A stretch of DNA of 64,000 bases from Desertimonas sp963732335. GTDB taxonomy: Bacteria > Actinomycetota > Acidimicrobiia > Acidimicrobiales > Ilumatobacteraceae. Location: contig CAVSZO010000039.1 of NCBI GenBank assembly GCA_963732335.1, positions 62,001 to 126,000 of the forward strand, given 5' to 3'. The notes beneath the pieces were generated by a model, which was not told the DNA's origin, ran no database searches, and worked only from the letters and a program-made list of their open reading frames with translations. The translations under genes were made by a program, and so were the position numbers. Shown here piece by piece: positions 1-7,538 of this stretch; within the stretch, counting starts at the first letter, position 1; every line of letters starts with the position of its first letter.

Positions 1-264
1 TCTCGGTTGTCGGAACGGGTGGGTCTGGCGGCGCCCGGTGTGGCCGACCGCGTCGAGTCGCTCGTTGGTGAAGTCGGACTGGCGACGTCGTTGCCCGGGG
101 CGATGCCCATCGACGAGATCATCGAAGCAATGCACCGCGACAAGAAGCGCCGGGGCGGGACGCTCCGACTTGTCCTATTACGCGACGTCGGCGACCCCGT
201 CGTCACGGAGGTCGTCCCGACCACCGCCATCTCCGACATCCTCACCGGCATGCAATCGGGGTGA
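1..264 (+). CDS. aroB: 3-dehydroquinate synthase, C-terminal part (runs in from upstream)
   Basis: The last 87 codons of a gene that begins before the window. The tail has the AroB C-terminal signature: a Leu-Pro segment, an acidic 'I-x-x-M-x-x-D-K-K' helix around the DKKRRGG motif, then 'LR-VLLRDVGDP'. AroB is the cytosolic NAD-dependent enzyme that cyclises DAHP to 3-dehydroquinate, the second step of the shikimate pathway. The stop is at 262-264. The next gene is convergent with only 19 bp between the stops. Family membership is clear; nothing can be said about the N-terminal Rossmann part. Confidence 0.85.
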   Translation, partial: SRLSERVGLAAPGVADRVESLVGEVGLATSLPGAMPIDEIIEAMHRDKKRRGGTLRLVLLRDVGDPVVTEVVPTTAISDILTGMQSG

Positions 265-283
265 CCCAGTGAGCTCGCCCGTG

Positions 284-856
284 TCAACAGTGGTCGGCGT
301 CAGCCACGAACGCGACGATGGCGTCGGCCGCCTCCTCGACAGTGACCGTCGAGACGTCAACGACGAGTGAGGCGAGAGGCAGCACCAGTGGCTCGCGAAC
401 CTTCAACTGCTCCTCGAACAGCCTGGCCGGGTCGCCGCGATCGAGCAGAGGTCGGTGGGACTTCTGGACTGCGGCGTTCACCAGGTAGTCGACCGGCGCG
501 CTCAGCCAGATCACCAGGTGCGCTGTCAGCGCTTCGCGAACGACGGCTGATTCGCAGACCGACGATGCCGGCCCAATCACCGCGGGCTGTGCGGCGTTCA
601 ACGCGGCGATCGCAAGTTCGGCTTCCAACGCGTGGAGAGCGTCGAGTCCGTACTCATCGCTGATCTCGGCAGCAGTGTGCCCGTCGGTCCGTTCCGCCAG
701 CTGTTCATCACCGTCGATCAGCGGCAGGCCGAGGCGCTCGGCGACCACCCTGCCAATCGAGGTCTTGCCCGCACCCATCAGACCGAGCAGAACGACGTGA
801 CGGTGCACTCGCCGCCGAACCGTAACGGTTCCGACGCCAGTACTACGCATCCGCAA
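284..856 (-). CDS. Shikimate-kinase-like P-loop kinase
   Basis: A 190-residue protein of AroK-like length. Visible features are a Walker A loop GLMGAGKTS (about residues 25-33), a 'LIDGDEQL' segment where shikimate kinases have the substrate Asp, and 'SHRPLL' matching the lid Arg region. The usual Gly-Gly-Gly shikimate-binding motif is absent (the segment reads IGPASSV), and the Phe-Arg before the conserved Glu reads Leu-His. The fold is therefore a shikimate kinase, but the substrate may differ or activity may be reduced. In many actinobacteria aroK lies just upstream of aroB on the same strand, so a genuine aroK may lie outside the window. It is convergent with aroB. The first 16 residues are basic and the true start could be slightly downstream. 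Confidence 0.7.
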   Translation of the reverse strand: MRMRSTGVGTVTVRRRVHRHVVLLGLMGAGKTSIGRVVAERLGLPLIDGDEQLAERTDGHTAAEISDEYGLDALHALEAELAIAALNAAQPAVIGPASSVCESAVVREALTAHLVIWLSAPVDYLVNAAVQKSHRPLLDRGDPARLFEEQLKVREPLVLPLASLVVDVSTVTVEEAADAIVAFVADADHC

Positions 857-876
857 CGGATGTCAGCAGCAACGAC

Positions 877-1755
877 TCAGACGGTGGCGGGCGGTGGGAG
901 CGCCGCGGAAACGTCTGCGAGGACCTCGAGGTGCCGCTCCACCTGGCCGAGCCCGGCATTCATCGTGTTGATCGAGACGTGGGTTGCGCCGGCGTCACGC
1001 CAGCGCCCGACATGGTCGACGAGCTTGGCGACACCATCGTCGGACCAGCTCACCCGCCCCTCCATGCCCAACGTGGCCGGGTCGCGTCCCGCCTCGATGG
1101 CGGCCTCGGCGACGATCGCGGAGGCTTCGTCGAGCCTCGGCCCGGGCGGCACCTGGGGAAACCAGCCGTCGGCAAGCCGGCCGACGCGCCGGTAGGCGGG
1201 CGGCGACTGGCCGCCGATCCAGATCGGGATCGGACGCTGTCGCGGCAGCGGCGCAAGGCCGGCGGCGGTGATGCGATCGAACTCGCCGACATGGGTCACC
1301 ACCCGCTCGGTCAGAAGCCGACGCAGCAACGGGATCTGCTCCGACATCCGCCGGCCACGGTCGCCGAACGGCGCACCGAGCGCCTCGTACTCGACAGCGT
1401 TCCAACCCAGCCCGACGCCCAGCCGGAACCGCCCCTGCGTCAGCAGATCGACCTCGGCGGCCTGCTTGGCGACGAGCGCTGTCTGGCGCTGAGGCAGGAT
1501 GATTACACCAGTGACGAGCTCCAGCGCCGTGCACGCCGCGAGGTAGCCGAAAACCACGAACGGCTCGTGGAACGTCGTGGAAACGTCGTAGGGGCCAGCC
1601 CACGGAGCATGGGCTTCAGGGTCGGCGCCAAGCACATGGTCGTAGGCGAGGAGGTGGGCGAACCCGAGCTCCTCCACGCCGCGCCCATACCGCCGCACGT
1701 CGGCAACCGCAGCACCAATCTCCGTCTGTGGGAACACGACCCCGATCTGCACCAC
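877..1755 (-). CDS. LLM-class F420-dependent oxidoreductase
   Basis: 292 residues with the luciferase-like monooxygenase TIM barrel. It starts with a hydrophobic beta strand 'IGVVFPQTEIG', has 'LLAYDHVLGAD' and the 'GRFRLGVGLGWNAVEYEALG' signature followed by 'RGRRMSE', and later 'PIWIGGQSPPAYRRVGRLADGWF'. These are typical of the TIGR03619-like F420-dependent group, which use deazaflavin F420 for hydride transfer on unknown substrates. The gene lies downstream of the chrB pair on the same strand with a 101-bp gap, so linked transcription is possible but not shown. Cofactor is inferred from family resemblance. Confidence 0.8.
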   Translation of the reverse strand: MVQIGVVFPQTEIGAAVADVRRYGRGVEELGFAHLLAYDHVLGADPEAHAPWAGPYDVSTTFHEPFVVFGYLAACTALELVTGVIILPQRQTALVAKQAAEVDLLTQGRFRLGVGLGWNAVEYEALGAPFGDRGRRMSEQIPLLRRLLTERVVTHVGEFDRITAAGLAPLPRQRPIPIWIGGQSPPAYRRVGRLADGWFPQVPPGPRLDEASAIVAEAAIEAGRDPATLGMEGRVSWSDDGVAKLVDHVGRWRDAGATHVSINTMNAGLGQVERHLEVLADVSAALPPPATV

Positions 1756-1856
1756 GACGTTCTAGCCCGCCGATGAGGGTGCTCGCGGTCACCGCTGGGC
1801 GAGCGCTTACCCGTCTGATCGGTCGCGACCCGCGATCTGGGTGTGATTCGCGTCAA

Positions 1857-2327
1857 TCAAGCATCTGGGCGTGGTCGTTCCCGGCTTCCGGGAACGTTGA
1901 CCCCCAGATGCGGGGTGAGAAGCGCCCGCGTGCGGTACTCATAGAGTCCGTCGAAGAGCGGCCCGGTGAGGGTGAGGAGGTCCTCGTCCGTGCGCACCAT
2001 CGACAGCCCGCGCAGGAGCACGTCGAGCCCCGGAGCTTCGGGCGCGTCGTGCCGCTCGTCGGCGAGGTCGGCCTCGTGGACGATCTTCGCAATCTCCCAC
2101 AGCACCGGGTCGGCGAGGTCATAGCGGCGCAGGAACGTTTCGAAGCTGCACTCGCCGGCGTGGTGGGAGAGCTCGACGCCGCGAATGTCGAACGGCGTCG
2201 CGTCGGCTGGCACCTCGTCGGCGTCGTCGACGAACACGAACTCGGCGTCCGGATCAAGGAAGCGGCGGATCAGCCACGAGCACGCTGCCCGATCGACGTG
2301 GCAATGCCGTCGCGTCGCCCATCTCAT
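1857..2327 (-). CDS. Chromate resistance protein, ChrB C-terminal domain
   Basis: 156 residues. It begins 'MRWATRRHCHVDRAACSWLIRRFLDPDAEF', a hallmark of the ChrB C-terminal domain (His-Val-Asp-Arg ... Trp-Leu-Ile-Arg-Arg-Phe-x-Asp), then 'GVELSHHAGECSFETFLRRY' with clustered His/Cys/Glu that could bind metal. In classical chromate operons ChrB senses chromate. The ATG at 2327 overlaps the stop of the upstream ChrB N-domain gene (ATGA), so the two halves of a canonical ChrB are encoded as separate, probably translationally coupled proteins. The ATG at the overlap was chosen because upstream residues in this frame are arginine-rich noise. Chromate specificity is inferred from family only. Confidence 0.8.
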   Translation of the reverse strand: MRWATRRHCHVDRAACSWLIRRFLDPDAEFVFVDDADEVPADATPFDIRGVELSHHAGECSFETFLRRYDLADPVLWEIAKIVHEADLADERHDAPEAPGLDVLLRGLSMVRTDEDLLTLTGPLFDGLYEYRTRALLTPHLGVNVPGSRERPRPDA

Positions 2328-2809
2328 CCGACCGGCTCCTCGACGAGCGCTGCCAGTTCGGCGACCTCCCGCTGGGCGCGCTCGCGCTCGGGTGGCGGAA
2401 AGAAGTCGCGCCCTCGGATCGCCTGCAGCGTCCGGCGAAGACGTGCAAGCGTGCGCCTGCGGACGGCGCCGTCTTTCTCTCGTGCGGCCTCCGCCGCGTC
2501 GGTCACCGCCTGGTACTCGGCGGCGACTACGGCCGCCATGCCCTGCGCAAGCGCACGTTCCTGCGCGGCGGAGCCGGGGGTCGCGATCCAGATCGTCGCC
2601 TCGCCGTTCGCCTCGAGGATCTCGTCGGCGAGCCACTCGAGTTGCTCCTGAGTGCGGCCGTCCCGCGGCAGCGCTACGAGCCCGTCGACGATCTGCACAG
2701 CCCCCAGCCGGCGCAGCCGACGCCAGACCGCGATCCGCGGCGTCGACGGCTCCCGTGGAAGCCGATACGCGAGCTGAACCCATTCACTACGAGCCGGCAT
2801 CGTTGGCAC
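2324..2809 (-). CDS. ChrB N-terminal-domain protein (PaaX-like regulator)
   Basis: 161 residues: 'WVQLAYRLPREPSTPRIAVWRRLRRLGAVQIVDGLVALP' matches the winged-helix-like start of ChrB N domains (transcriptional sensors related to PaaX). The second half is a helical, charged segment (many Glu/Arg/Ala). It is divergent from an MFS exporter with only 12 bp between starts, and a pair of palindromes covers that junction, so it is a good candidate for a repressor of the exporter. The stop overlaps the ChrB C-domain start by four bases. Confidence 0.75.
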   Translation of the reverse strand: MPTMPARSEWVQLAYRLPREPSTPRIAVWRRLRRLGAVQIVDGLVALPRDGRTQEQLEWLADEILEANGEATIWIATPGSAAQERALAQGMAAVVAAEYQAVTDAAEAAREKDGAVRRRTLARLRRTLQAIRGRDFFPPPERERAQREVAELAALVEEPVG

Positions 2810-2817
2810 TGTATCGC

Positions 2818-2845
2818 AACCATGGTTACCCTAGCAACCCTGGTT
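2818..2845. promoter_or_regulatory. Candidate operator: two AACC-N2-GGTT palindromes
   Basis: Two 10-bp palindromes, AACCATGGTT at 2818-2827 and AACCCTGGTT at 2836-2845, lie on the same face 18 bp apart in the 12-bp gap and first codons between divergent chrB-N and the MFS gene. The first contains the proposed MFS start codon. Such paired inverted repeats are usual binding sites for a dimeric regulator; the adjacent ChrB-N protein is the obvious candidate. The binding partner is an inference. Confidence 0.5.
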
Positions 2846-4171
2846 TCACAGTCGCCCCGACACGTCCGTGCGCACGCGGTTATCCGTTCGCCACTGTGGC
2901 GCGAACGCGACTTCGTCAAGTTCTGGAGCGCGGCGACGGTCAGCTTGGTGGGCGACGCCGTCACCCGCCTCGCGCTCCCCCTGATAGCGATCGTCGTGCT
3001 CGAGGCGACACCTTTCGAGGTCGGCGTGCTCGGCGCCGCCCAGTTCCTGCCGCTCCTCGTAGTTGGGTTGCCAGCCGGGGCGATCATCGACCGCCTAGCG
3101 CGCAAGCGACGACTGCTCGTCGTAGCCGACTGCGCGCGCTCGGTCGCGCTGCTGTCCGTGCCGGTGACGTACTGGGCCGGCTCGCTGACACTCGAACAGC
3201 TCTACGCCGTGGCGCTCTTCAGCGGGCTCCTCGCCGTCTTCTTCGACGTCACCGCCGCCAGCTACCTCCCGGCGTTGATCCGCCGCGAGCAGCTCGTCGA
3301 TGGCAACAGCAAGCTCGAGCTGAGCCGCTCCAGCGCGGAGATTGTCGGGCCCGGCGCGGCCGGACTGCTCATCGAGATCGCCAGCGCGCCGGCCGCATTG
3401 ATCGTCGACGCAATCAGCTTCGCCGCGTCGGCCGCGGCACTGGCGGGCATCAGACGCGCCGAAGTGTCAGTCACGGCTCCGCACTCGGGTCCGCGGATCC
3501 GCGGACTCGGCCGCGAGATCGTCGAAGGCACTCGCTTCGTCGTCGGCCACGAGTACGTCCGCGCGATCGCGCTGACAACCACCACGGCGAACTTCTTCCG
3601 GAGCTCGTTGACCGCCGTCCTCCTCGTCTATCTCGTTCGCGAGGCCCACGCCTCCGCCGGAGCAATCGGGGCCGCATTCGCCGTCGGCAACATCGGCTTC
3701 CTCGCCGCAGCGCTGCTCGCACCGCGGCTGGCGCGTCGCTTCGGCGTCGGCCCAGTGATGATGGTCGCGGTCTCGGCCTTCGGCCCCGCCGCCTTGATGG
3801 TGGCCGTCGCTCCGCTCGAGCTCGCCGTCCCCGCCGCCGGAGCGATGGTTCTCGTCGACAGCTTCGGGATCGGACTCCACGGCGTCAACCAGGTGAGCCT
3901 CCGCCAGGCCGTTACGCCGGAGTGGCTGCGCGGGCGCATGATTGCGACGCTGCGCTTTCTGAACTTCGGGGCAATCCCGCTGGGTACGATGCTCGGAGGC
4001 GCACTCGGAAGTCTCGTCGGCTTGAGGCCGGCGATCTGGGTCGGCACCGCTGGGCTGTTCCTCGCCGCGCTCCCCTACGCGCTTTCGTCGACCCACCGCG
4101 TGATCGAGCTGCCACGCCCACCGGACGAGCCCCTTGTCGCCCGCCAGCTCGATGGGACCACCTTGCGCTGA
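2822..4171 (+). CDS. MFS efflux transporter (DHA3/MFS_3 type)
   Basis: About 449 residues from the ATG at 2822. 'FVKFWSAATVSLVGDAVTRLALPLIA' followed by alternating hydrophobic segments and the loop 'AGAIIDRLARKRRLLVVAD' (the loop 2-3 G-x-x-x-D-R-x-x-R-K/R signature) identify a 12-TM drug/siderophore-type proton antiporter in the inner membrane. The middle 'SKLELSRSSAEIVGPGAAGLLIE' is typical of the MFS_3 family. An upstream reading is possible from 2642 but that part is an antisense shadow of chrB. With ATG at 2822 the mRNA would be nearly leaderless. Divergence from chrB suggests export of oxyanions such as chromate, replacing the usual ChrA. The substrate is inferred. Confidence 0.75.
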   Translation: MVTLATLVSQSPRHVRAHAVIRSPLWRERDFVKFWSAATVSLVGDAVTRLALPLIAIVVLEATPFEVGVLGAAQFLPLLVVGLPAGAIIDRLARKRRLLVVADCARSVALLSVPVTYWAGSLTLEQLYAVALFSGLLAVFFDVTAASYLPALIRREQLVDGNSKLELSRSSAEIVGPGAAGLLIEIASAPAALIVDAISFAASAAALAGIRRAEVSVTAPHSGPRIRGLGREIVEGTRFVVGHEYVRAIALTTTTANFFRSSLTAVLLVYLVREAHASAGAIGAAFAVGNIGFLAAALLAPRLARRFGVGPVMMVAVSAFGPAALMVAVAPLELAVPAAGAMVLVDSFGIGLHGVNQVSLRQAVTPEWLRGRMIATLRFLNFGAIPLGTMLGGALGSLVGLRPAIWVGTAGLFLAALPYALSSTHRVIELPRPPDEPLVARQLDGTTLR

Positions 4172-4233
4172 GTTGCGCCAATGGGATGGGACCACCTGTG
4201 GCGCCAGTGGAGAGGGATCTGATGGGAGGTTGG

Positions 4234-4246
4234 GATCGATTGCAGA
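4234..4246. repeat. 13-bp repeat, copy 1 (downstream of lacI)
   Basis: GATCGATTGCAGA, present again at 5401-5413, so both ends of the lacI-type gene carry the same 13 bases. The core CGATTGCA resembles half of LacI-family operators (consensus-type TGCAATCGATTGCA). It could be an auxiliary operator used for looping. Confidence 0.4.
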
Positions 4247-4261
4247 TCGCTGGAATTGATC

Positions 4262-5347
4262 TCAGACGAGTGCCGACTCGTCCACCCTCCGGGCGCTCGC
4301 ATGCGCCGCCGAGCAGCCGCAGGACTGGCGCACGACCAGCTCCAGCGGCACCCGGATCTCCACCGGAGAGGCGATGCTCTCCCCGCCGAGGGCGCCGACG
4401 AGCAGCAGCGCGGCCTGCTCGCCGAGATCGCGATAGTGGCGGGCCAGGGCGGTGACCGGCGGCTCCAGCAGGTCGCCTGCCTGGGGGTCGTCGAAGGCGA
4501 CGAGGGCGACGTCGTCTGGCACCCGGGCCCCGACCCGCCGGAGCTGGCGCAGCGTGCCGTAGGCGAGCGTGTCGCTGGCGGCGACGATCGCGGTGGGCGG
4601 TTGGGGAAGCTCCATCAGCTGCCGGACGGCGTCCTCGGCGCTGTCCGCCGACCACTTGTAGTCGCCGGCGACCAGGTACTCCGGCGCCACCGGGAGCCGC
4701 AGCGTGCCCATCCCGAACTGGAACGCCTCGAAGCGTTCGACGGCCGAACCGTGGTCGAGCCGCGGCGCCTGCGGCGACGCCCGAAGCGGCGCCCCGAGAT
4801 AGGCGATCCGCTCCTGGTTGTGGACCTCCACCAGGTGTTTCAGGAGCGTCTGCATGCCGCCGGCATTGTCGACGGTGGTGTAGCCGAGCCCGACTCCGGC
4901 GAGCACGTGGTCGATGAAAACCACCGGGGCGTCACCAGCCACGAAGCCGCCCGAGGTTGCCACGAGCAGGCCGTCCACGTGGCGGGCATGGAGCGTGCGG
5001 AGGGCGGCATGCTCGCGCTCGGCTTGGCGCTCGGTGTTCATCACCAGCACCTGGTAGCCGGCGCCCTCCAGCACGCTCTGGGCGCCCTTGAGGATGCTCG
5101 CATAGGAAGCGATGGCGATGTCGGGCAACACGACGCCGATCAGCCTCGACGATCGCGTGCGGAGCGAGCGGGCGACGTGGTTGGGTTCGAAGGCGAGGTG
5201 TTGGGCCGCCGCCCAGACCCGTTCGCGAGCCGCGGCGCTGACGTAGCGCCCGTTGCCCAACGCCCGCGAGGCGGTGGCCCGCGAGACGCCCGCGGCGGCG
5301 GCCACGTCGGCCAGTGTGGGGCGACGCGACCCGGTCATCGTCGGCAT
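4262..5347 (-). CDS. LacI-family transcriptional repressor
   Basis: 361 residues. The N-terminus 'RPTLADVAAAAGVSRATASRALGNGRYVS' is the LacI helix-turn-helix and hinge start, with 'ARSLRTRSSRLIGVVLPDI' leading into the periplasmic-binding-protein-like sensor core ('GLLVATSGG', 'VVFIDH', 'TAIVAASDTLAYG', 'DVALVAFDD'). The ATG at 5347 was chosen because it places the HTH about 10 residues from the start. It is divergent from the sugar/cyclitol ABC operon and very likely represses it in response to the imported ligand. The C-terminus ends in 'RQSCGCSAAH', a common LacI-family tail. Confidence 0.85.
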   Translation of the reverse strand: MPTMTGSRRPTLADVAAAAGVSRATASRALGNGRYVSAAARERVWAAAQHLAFEPNHVARSLRTRSSRLIGVVLPDIAIASYASILKGAQSVLEGAGYQVLVMNTERQAEREHAALRTLHARHVDGLLVATSGGFVAGDAPVVFIDHVLAGVGLGYTTVDNAGGMQTLLKHLVEVHNQERIAYLGAPLRASPQAPRLDHGSAVERFEAFQFGMGTLRLPVAPEYLVAGDYKWSADSAEDAVRQLMELPQPPTAIVAASDTLAYGTLRQLRRVGARVPDDVALVAFDDPQAGDLLEPPVTALARHYRDLGEQAALLLVGALGGESIASPVEIRVPLELVVRQSCGCSAAHASARRVDESALV

Positions 5348-5357
5348 GGTACGTCGC

Positions 5358-5413
5358 TTGACAATCGATTTCACTCTCGGTACCGTTGCAGCGGTTCCAA
5401 GATCGATTGCAGA
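5358..5413 (+). promoter_or_regulatory. Promoter with overlapping LacI-type operators for the ABC operon
   Basis: TTGACA at 5358-5363, a 17-bp spacer and TACCGT at 5381-5386 form a plausible housekeeping promoter. TTGCAGCGGTTCCAA at 5386-5400 is an imperfect odd-centred palindrome of LacI-operator character, immediately followed by GATCGATTGCAGA (5401-5413), the repeat also found beyond the lacI gene. Operators placed on -10 and just after it would block the operon. Confidence 0.55.
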
Positions 5414-5482
5414 CCGGTGGTCTGCGGTCTCGGCGCAGCGCATCAGGCATGTGTCTCGGGACCATGAAGGGGGGTTTCGCCA

Positions 5483-6481
5483 ATGAGCGGAATTGGTTTC
5501 AGCCGGAGGGAACTCGTACGCGGGGGGATCACCGCAGCCGGACTCTCGGCCGTCGGGTTCGCTGCATCTGGTGGGCGGGTCAGCGCCGGAGATGCCGGCG
5601 ACGAAGGGCTGCTCCCGCGCAGCAGCATCCGGATCGAGATGCCGACGCACATGATCCCGCCCGACCCGAACACGGCGATCATGCAGAACGGTGCCGAACA
5701 GGCGTCACGCGACCTGGGCGTCGAGGTCAACTTCAGCGGCCCGGAGCAGTTCAGCATCCCGGACATCCAACGGCTGTTCGAGGCCGCGGTCGCGACCCAG
5801 CCGACGGCGATCGCGGCGACGCTGCCAGATCCGAGCGCCCTCGGGCCGACCATCGAGGCGGCCGTCGGCGAGGGGATTCCCGTGGTCCTGTTCAACGCCG
5901 GGCTCGACGAGTTCGAACAGCTCGGAGCGATCAGCTACGTCGGCCAGACCGAGCGCGACGCCGGCGTCCGCGCCGGCGAGCGGCTGGCCGAGGCCGGGAT
6001 CACCAACGCCGTCGTGATCAACCATCAGCAGGGCCAGCTCACACTCGAGCTGCGCATCGAGGGCCTGTCCGAAGGGCTCGGCACCGACGTGCCGTCGGTG
6101 GCCGTCGACGGTTCCAACCCGACGGAGATCCGCAACGGAGTGGCGAGCGCGCTGCAGCAGAACCCCGACGTCGAGGCCGTGATGACGCTCGGGCCGGGTG
6201 CCGCCGAGCAGGCGCTGACGGCGATCCAGGAGGCCGGAAGCTCCGCCCAGCTCGCCACGTTCGACATCTCGCCGTTCGTGCTCGAGGCCGTGCAGAACGG
6301 CGACATCCTGTTCGCCATCGATCAGCAGATGTACCTGCAGACGTACCTCTCGGTGCTCAGCCTCGTCACCTGGGCCCAGTACCGGTTGCGGCCGGTCACC
6401 GCCGTACCGACCGGTCCGCTGTTCGTCGACGCCGACAACGCGGCGGAGATCATCGAACTGAGCGCGCAGGGCATCCACTGA
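5483..6481 (+). CDS. Sugar/cyclitol ABC transporter substrate-binding protein (Tat-exported)
   Basis: 332 residues. The N-terminus 'FSRRELVRGGITAAGLSAVGFAASG' carries a twin-arginine motif (S-R-R-x-L) and hydrophobic stretch, so it is probably exported folded by Tat. The mature part is a type-1 periplasmic binding protein (Peripla_BP_4): 'IPVVLFNAG', 'SYVGQTERDAGVRAGERLAEAG', 'VEAVMTLGPGAAEQAL', 'IDQQMYLQTYLSVLSL'. It is the first gene of an operon with permease, ATPase and a dehydrogenase, and delivers ligand to them at the membrane. The ligand is most likely a pentose/hexose or inositol given the last gene. Confidence 0.85.
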   Translation: MSGIGFSRRELVRGGITAAGLSAVGFAASGGRVSAGDAGDEGLLPRSSIRIEMPTHMIPPDPNTAIMQNGAEQASRDLGVEVNFSGPEQFSIPDIQRLFEAAVATQPTAIAATLPDPSALGPTIEAAVGEGIPVVLFNAGLDEFEQLGAISYVGQTERDAGVRAGERLAEAGITNAVVINHQQGQLTLELRIEGLSEGLGTDVPSVAVDGSNPTEIRNGVASALQQNPDVEAVMTLGPGAAEQALTAIQEAGSSAQLATFDISPFVLEAVQNGDILFAIDQQMYLQTYLSVLSLVTWAQYRLRPVTAVPTGPLFVDADNAAEIIELSAQGIH

Positions 6482-6488
6482 CGGCTCG

Positions 6489-7538
6489 ATGACGGCAATC
6501 CAGTCGCAGCGGGTGCCGCGGACCGAATCCCCCTCCGGCACCCGCCGCGGCCGGACGCTGCGGCGCTGGGCCACGCGGCCCGAGATGGCGGCCGTCGGCG
6601 GCTGCATCGTGGTTTTCATCATCTTCGCCATCACCGCGGGCGACAACGGGTTCCTGAGCCAAGCGGGGGCGGCGACGTATCTCGAGGTCGCCGCCCACAT
6701 CGGCATCGTCGGCGTGCCGGTCGCGCTGCTGATGATTGCCGGCGAGTTCGACCTGTCGATCGGCTCGATGGTCGCTGCCGCCAGCATGATCATCGCGATC
6801 ACGGTCGAGCAGTACGGCTGGCCGGTGTGGGCGGGCATCGCTGCCGCCCTCGCGTTTGCCGCCGTGATCGGGCTGTTCAACGGCTGGGTCGTCGTCACCA
6901 CCGGCCTGCCGTCGTTCATCGTGACGCTGGGCATGCTGTTCGCGTTGAGCGGCGCGACGATCGGGCTGTCGCGCCTGCTCACCAGCCGTACCCAGGTGTC
7001 GCTGACCGCACCGGCGGCGCTCGACGGTGTGCTCCACGACATCTTCGCCGGCAACCTCGGCGACTTCGCCGCCTCGATCGTGTGGTGGTTCGGGCTCGTC
7101 GCGGTCGGCACCTACGTGCTGCAGGCCACGGTGTTCGGGAACTGGATCTTCGGCTCCGGCGGCGACGCCGAGGCGGCGCGCAGCGTCGGCGTGCCGGTCG
7201 CCCGCACGAAGATGATCCTCTTCGTCTGCACGTCCGTGTCGGCGGCGCTGCTCGCCACCATCCAGGTGCTCGACGCTCGCTCCGCCGACGTGCTGCGCGG
7301 CAGCCTGCTCGAGCTGCAGGCCATCGCCGCGGCGGTGATCGGGGGCGTACTGCTCACGGGCGGCTACGGGTCGGTGATCGGGGCGGCGTTCGGGGCGCTG
7401 ATCTTCGGCATGGTCCGCCAGGGCATCTTCTTCACCGGCGTCGACACCGACTGGTTCCGGCTCTTCGTCGGGGCGATGATCCTGCTCGCCGTGCTGTTCA
7501 ACAACGCGGTTCGCAAGCGGGCGGCGGAGGCGCACTGA
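6489..7538 (+). CDS. ABC transporter permease (RbsC/FrcC family)
   Basis: 349 residues with about ten hydrophobic segments. 'MIAGEFDLSIGSMVAAASMI' is the diagnostic RbsC-type loop (G-x-x-D-L-S-x-G-S), 'GLFNGWVVVTTGLPSFIVTLGM' and 'GGVLLTGGYGSVIGAAFGALIFGMVRQGIFF' are also characteristic. It starts 7 bp after the binding-protein gene. Its stop TGA overlaps the ATG of the ATPase (TGATG), indicating coupled translation. Confidence 0.87.
   Translation: MTAIQSQRVPRTESPSGTRRGRTLRRWATRPEMAAVGGCIVVFIIFAITAGDNGFLSQAGAATYLEVAAHIGIVGVPVALLMIAGEFDLSIGSMVAAASMIIAITVEQYGWPVWAGIAAALAFAAVIGLFNGWVVVTTGLPSFIVTLGMLFALSGATIGLSRLLTSRTQVSLTAPAALDGVLHDIFAGNLGDFAASIVWWFGLVAVGTYVLQATVFGNWIFGSGGDAEAARSVGVPVARTKMILFVCTSVSAALLATIQVLDARSADVLRGSLLELQAIAAAVIGGVLLTGGYGSVIGAAFGALIFGMVRQGIFFTGVDTDWFRLFVGAMILLAVLFNNAVRKRAAEAH

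Noticed and set aside
2185..4455. A 756-codon plus-strand frame overlapping chrB and the MFS gene
   Set aside because: It is extremely Arg/Pro-rich, typical of an out-of-frame reading in high-GC DNA, and real genes with clear domains occupy the same DNA.
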